Shown piece by piece: positions 61,078-64,000 of a stretch of 64,000 bases of DNA (positions within the stretch are counted from its first letter, which is position 1; each line of letters begins with the position of its first letter). The DNA is from Bacillota bacterium (GTDB lineage: Bacteria > Bacillota > Sulfobacillia > JAJZYS01 > JAJYTV01): the NCBI GenBank assembly GCA_021799275.1, contig JAJZAT010000007.1:1-64000 (forward strand), in the 5' to 3' direction. A program made the position numbers and the translations under genes. The notes under the pieces are model-generated. The model did not search any database. It was not told the origin of the DNA and saw nothing but the letters and a program-made list of their open reading frames with translations.

Positions 61078-62463
61078 ATGTCCAAGGACGGCAAGAGCAA
61101 CCTGAGCGATATGCTCTGGTCGCCGGAAAAGCGTGTCGTCGTCGGCATGCTGGTCTGGCTGCTTCTCTTGGCGCTGGGCAGCGCATTCGTCAACACGCCG
61201 TTCCAGGCGCAATCGGCAGCCGGCGCGAACGCAGGCTTCGCCAATGTCATGTACCTGCATGGGCTCCTCATCGGTATGGTCGGCTTCGTCTCGCTGATCG
61301 CGATGGATGTCTTCGATGCGGCCCGCCAGCACCGGACACTCTGGAGCCTGGTGCTCTGGGGCACCATCTTCGCGGCGCTTCTGAGCGGCATCGGTGGCAT
61401 CTTCGATCGCGCGATCACCGACACGTTCCCGCTCTGGATCCAGATCATATCCTTCTTCCTTCTTGACCTCATCCTCGTCGCCCTGAGCCTGGCGCTCTTC
61501 TTCCGGGCCGCCGACACCCGGCGCGTCTGGACCTGGACCGCGGCCATCGCGGCCATCAGCGCCCTGCTGGCGGCGATCATGGGGCACATCGCCGGCTGGA
61601 TGCTGGAGTTCGGCGACTGGCCCAAGGGAATCATCGGCGGTTACGCCACGCTTGCGGGCATGCAGTGGCAGGTGTGGATGTCCAACCTCATCGCTTCACA
61701 CTCGCATGAGATGGTCGTCGCGATCATCGCCCTCGTCGTCGCGACGACGTGCGCGGCCTTCGGGGTCGACCGCGCCGGCAGCAGACTCATGAAGTTCGGG
61801 CTCTGGATGGCAGCGGTCGGCACGGTCGCCATGTCCATCATCTACGTCGTAGGCGGCTTCTCCCTGGCGCAGCCGCCAATCCTGTTCTCGAGCGGCCCAG
61901 GCGGAATCAACGGTCTCGCCGGCGACGACCTCGTCACGGGCATCTTCGTGATGGGTGGAGGCCTTCTGGCCCTGATCGGCCTTGGCGCCGAGGCACTGCC
62001 CGACGCCGTGCACCGTTGGGGCGCGGCGCTCATCTCGGCCATCCTCTTCGTCACGGTGGTCGTCTTCGGTTACTACATCGAGTTCCACGAGAACGTCTTC
62101 GGCTCAGGCGCCGTGAACGCGCCGGGCGCAGCCGCGGACTCGGTGTTCACCTGGTTCCATCAGGACTTCGCCTTCTTCCTCCTGCCGGCGATCCTCACGG
62201 TTCTGCTGGCTCTCAAGTGGCTTGCCGTCGACGAAGCCCTGCGGCGCAGCGCCACCTGGACCTTGATCGCGGGGGCGGTCGTCTCCTTCGTCGGCGGCCT
62301 CCTCTACATCTTCGTCAACCAGACCAGCCACGGTGTCTCGTTCATCATCACGACCATCGGTTTCGCCGTGATCGTGGTCGGCGCGCTGCTCGCCATCTGG
62401 TCGGTCACGGGGCGCGGGCAACCGCAGCCAGCCCGCACCGCCCGGCTGCAGCACTCGCACTAG
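61078..62463 (+). CDS. Polytopic membrane protein with conserved histidines, paralogue B
   Basis: This 461-residue paralogue of the protein at 48713 has about 12 helices. Its N-terminus LWSPEKRVVVGMLVWLLLLALGSAF nearly repeats the paralogue, and histidines recur in YLHGLLIGM, MGHIAGW, ASHSHEMVVA, FHENV and WFHQDFA. Like its relative it suggests a haem- or metal-binding membrane protein but lacks diagnostic oxidase motifs. GAGGAGG precedes ATG 61078. A short hairpin follows. Confidence 0.8.
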   Translation: MSKDGKSNLSDMLWSPEKRVVVGMLVWLLLLALGSAFVNTPFQAQSAAGANAGFANVMYLHGLLIGMVGFVSLIAMDVFDAARQHRTLWSLVLWGTIFAALLSGIGGIFDRAITDTFPLWIQIISFFLLDLILVALSLALFFRAADTRRVWTWTAAIAAISALLAAIMGHIAGWMLEFGDWPKGIIGGYATLAGMQWQVWMSNLIASHSHEMVVAIIALVVATTCAAFGVDRAGSRLMKFGLWMAAVGTVAMSIIYVVGGFSLAQPPILFSSGPGGINGLAGDDLVTGIFVMGGGLLALIGLGAEALPDAVHRWGAALISAILFVTVVVFGYYIEFHENVFGSGAVNAPGAAADSVFTWFHQDFAFFLLPAILTVLLALKWLAVDEALRRSATWTLIAGAVVSFVGGLLYIFVNQTSHGVSFIITTIGFAVIVVGALLAIWSVTGRGQPQPARTARLQHSH

Positions 62464-62472
62464 CGGCGGAAG

Positions 62473-62491
62473 GGGGCGGCAATGCCGCCCC
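62473..62491 (+). terminator. Short terminator after paralogue B
   Basis: An 8-bp stem, GGGGCGGC with GCCGCCCC, has a 3-nt loop and TTTA after it, 10 nt past the stop codon. Confidence 0.65.
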
Positions 62492-62525
62492 TTTACATGG
62501 TTCCGAATCCATGGAGGTGGCCATC

Positions 62526-63782
62526 GTGGGGGAGCTTGTCAGGTACCAGAATTCGTTGCAGCACACGACGTCGTGGGTCCGGCCGAAGAGCGCCAGGGCC
62601 CTCCTGGTGCGTACGCTGCGCAAGGAGTTTGACCAGAGCGCTTTCGCCGCCGAGGAGATCGCCGACGAGAGTCTCGCCTGGATGAGCCAGGTGCAGGGCC
62701 TGACACTGCCGGGCTCGGTGCGCCTGTCGGTCCCCGAGACGGCATCGCGCCGTTACGCGCCTACGCGGCGCCGGACCGCCACCGTCACCGCCGTGGACGT
62801 CGACGAGGACGCGGAGATCTGGCAGATCTACGGCCTTGCGGTGCTGCAGCGCCGCCGCCTGATCCGCTGGATCTACGAGATCTACCGCCAGGGCGGCTAC
62901 GCCTCGCTGACGGAATTGGCGGCCTGGGCCAACCTCACGCCGACCGCGCTCGAACATCGCCTCGAGCCCGTCCGCGAACTCGGCATCTGGCTGCCGCACG
63001 TTGGCGGTCCCAAGCCGGGCGAAGACCGCCAGGCCCTCGACGCATGGCTCGTCCGCCGCTACCTCGAGTTCGGGGACGTTTCGCTGGAACGCAGCGTGCT
63101 CGGCATCAGCGAAGGCTCCTTCCGACGCATGATGCGTCGCCTGGGCCAGCTCATGTCGGACAGCCAGAGCCGCATCCCCGGCTACTCGGACGTCGAGCAC
63201 GAGCACCTTGCGGCCGTGGCGCGCTGGGCGACGCTCCACCCGCGCCTCCACCACCAGGCGGCGACGCTCGTGGACGAGTGGCTGCAGCCGATCGGCAAGA
63301 GCCCTGTGGAGTCGAACGCCTTTACGGCGTTCGAGGGCCAGCGCTACTTGCAGTGGCTTGGCGAGACGGTCGAAGAACTCGGGCTCCGCACCTTGTGCGA
63401 CGACGAGATGGTCTTCTTCGCCCTCGCGGCCGATCAGGGCGCGGGCGCTCGTCTGGAATCGGCGCGGGTGCTGCCTGTGCACCTCAGCTACTTCACCGAG
63501 CAGGATATCGCCGCAGGGTACCGCAGCGCCTCACGCAGGCGCGTGTTCGAACTCAAGTTCGGGCGGATCGAACGCTACGCCAACGAAGCGTGGGAGCAGG
63601 GCGCCCTGCTCTCGCTGCCCGACCTCTCCCTCCTGATGGGCATGCACACGGCAGCGATCCGGCGCAAGATCCTGGCGCACGAGGGTCGCTTCGTCCCGAC
63701 GCGCGGCCGCATCTGGCACATCGGCGCGAGGCCCCGGCCCGTGCGCCGCGACCTGCATCCGAGGACCGCCGCGAACTCATGA
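62526..63782 (+). CDS. DUF1670-like protein
   Basis: The 418-residue product is soluble and helical, with several helix-turn-helix-like segments (YASLTELAAWANLTPTALEHRL, DVSLERSVLGISEGSFRRMMRR, LLMGMHTAAIRRKIL). The order resembles the DUF1670 family, which is widespread but uncharacterised. The repeated DNA-binding-like motifs suggest a regulator or transposon-related protein. GTG 62526 is preferred because GGAGGTGG lies 7 nt before it. It may be cotranscribed with paralogue B only through leaky termination. Confidence 0.6.
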   Translation: MGELVRYQNSLQHTTSWVRPKSARALLVRTLRKEFDQSAFAAEEIADESLAWMSQVQGLTLPGSVRLSVPETASRRYAPTRRRTATVTAVDVDEDAEIWQIYGLAVLQRRRLIRWIYEIYRQGGYASLTELAAWANLTPTALEHRLEPVRELGIWLPHVGGPKPGEDRQALDAWLVRRYLEFGDVSLERSVLGISEGSFRRMMRRLGQLMSDSQSRIPGYSDVEHEHLAAVARWATLHPRLHHQAATLVDEWLQPIGKSPVESNAFTAFEGQRYLQWLGETVEELGLRTLCDDEMVFFALAADQGAGARLESARVLPVHLSYFTEQDIAAGYRSASRRRVFELKFGRIERYANEAWEQGALLSLPDLSLLMGMHTAAIRRKILAHEGRFVPTRGRIWHIGARPRPVRRDLHPRTAANS

Positions 63783-63794
63783 CCGCCGCCATGC

Positions 63795-63835
63795 AAGGCC
63801 GCCCCCGTCAAACAGGGGCGGCCTTCTTCCGTACT
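63795..63835 (+). terminator. Terminator after the DUF1670-like gene
   Basis: AAGGCCGCCCC pairs with GGGGCGGCCTT (11 bp) around an A-rich loop and is followed by CTTCC, 12 nt past the stop codon. Confidence 0.85.
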
Positions 63836-63849
63836 CAGCGAGGCGCGAC

Positions 63850-64000
63850 CTAGCCTTCCAAGGCGCCGATCCGGCTTGCCGCCCGCAGCAGGGCCGGCAC
63901 CACATCCGTGGCGAACGTCGCCGGCGCCATGCGATGTCCCGAGGAAGAGGCGTTCAGTGCCCAGCGCAGCGTGCCTCCCCTGTCGTACACAGGCACGGCG
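63850..64000 (-). CDS. IclR-family regulator, C-terminal part (cut by window edge)
   Basis: The visible 49 residues read AVPVYDRGGTLRWALNAS, then SGHRMAPATFATDVVPALLRAASRIGALEG and stop. This fits the end of the IclR effector-binding domain (A-x-P-V-x-D-x-x-G-x-x-x-x-A-L-N). The start lies beyond the window. The gene converges on the DUF1670-like gene. Confidence 0.7.
   Translation of the reverse strand, partial: AVPVYDRGGTLRWALNASSSGHRMAPATFATDVVPALLRAASRIGALEG

Overview
This is a GC-rich bacterial chromosome segment. Endospore markers (a SpoIIE-type phosphatase at 21456-23573 and an alpha/beta small acid-soluble spore protein at 29096-29311) sit beside a Gram-positive style tilS/ftsH neighbourhood, a YmfF/YmfH-like M16 pair and a LiaFSR-like signalling operon. 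Together these suggest a high-GC, spore-forming Firmicute, perhaps a Symbiobacterium-, Thermaerobacter- or Sulfobacillus-like lineage. The genus cannot be fixed from the sequence alone.

Left part (1-28 kb). Three tandem paralogous secreted or lipid-anchored alpha/beta hydrolases (143-3212) face a long minus-strand block. Read from its 5' end, this block holds spoIIE, a kinase-like gene, tilS and ftsH, then a DUF2089 gene, a DUF4097 gene and two M16 peptidase-family genes. It continues with formate-THF ligase, folP, folB, folK, birA, bioY (with a BirA operator), coaX, an M24 peptidase and a RecD2-like helicase. A MarR-controlled MacAB-like export operon occupies 24.3-28.8 kb; its adaptor has two hairpin/lipoyl modules.

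Middle part (28.9-48 kb). This holds tRNA-Glu, a spore protein, an ECF sigma/anti-sigma pair, an FTR1-like permease, a DUF302 plus CsoR-family pair and a LigB/MEMO-like gene. It also holds the LiaFSR-like operon and a PIG-L deacetylase / GH4 / sugar-kinase operon. Next come lineage-specific surface or coat-like genes: a repeat protein, a Cys-rich protein, a CAP-domain protein, a TPR glycosyltransferase and a lipoprotein.

Right part (48-64 kb) is the most unusual. Two paralogous polytopic membrane proteins with conserved histidines (48713-50089 and 61078-62463) flank a duplicated two-gene cassette of secreted beta-rich proteins (51366-53625 and 54260-56515). All four transcription units carry the same 16-bp element, (T/A)GTGC-N6-TCACA, some 160-330 bp upstream of the first codon, in long non-coding leaders. 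Between them lie an ApbE-type flavin transferase and a thioredoxin-fold protein disulfide oxidoreductase. Its reading frame is interrupted by a TGA exactly at the first active-site cysteine, so it is a probable selenoprotein with a U-P-Y-C site, followed at once by a hairpin. I read the region as a coregulated extracytoplasmic module, possibly redox related. The function is inference; the duplication, the shared element and the in-frame TGA are directly visible.
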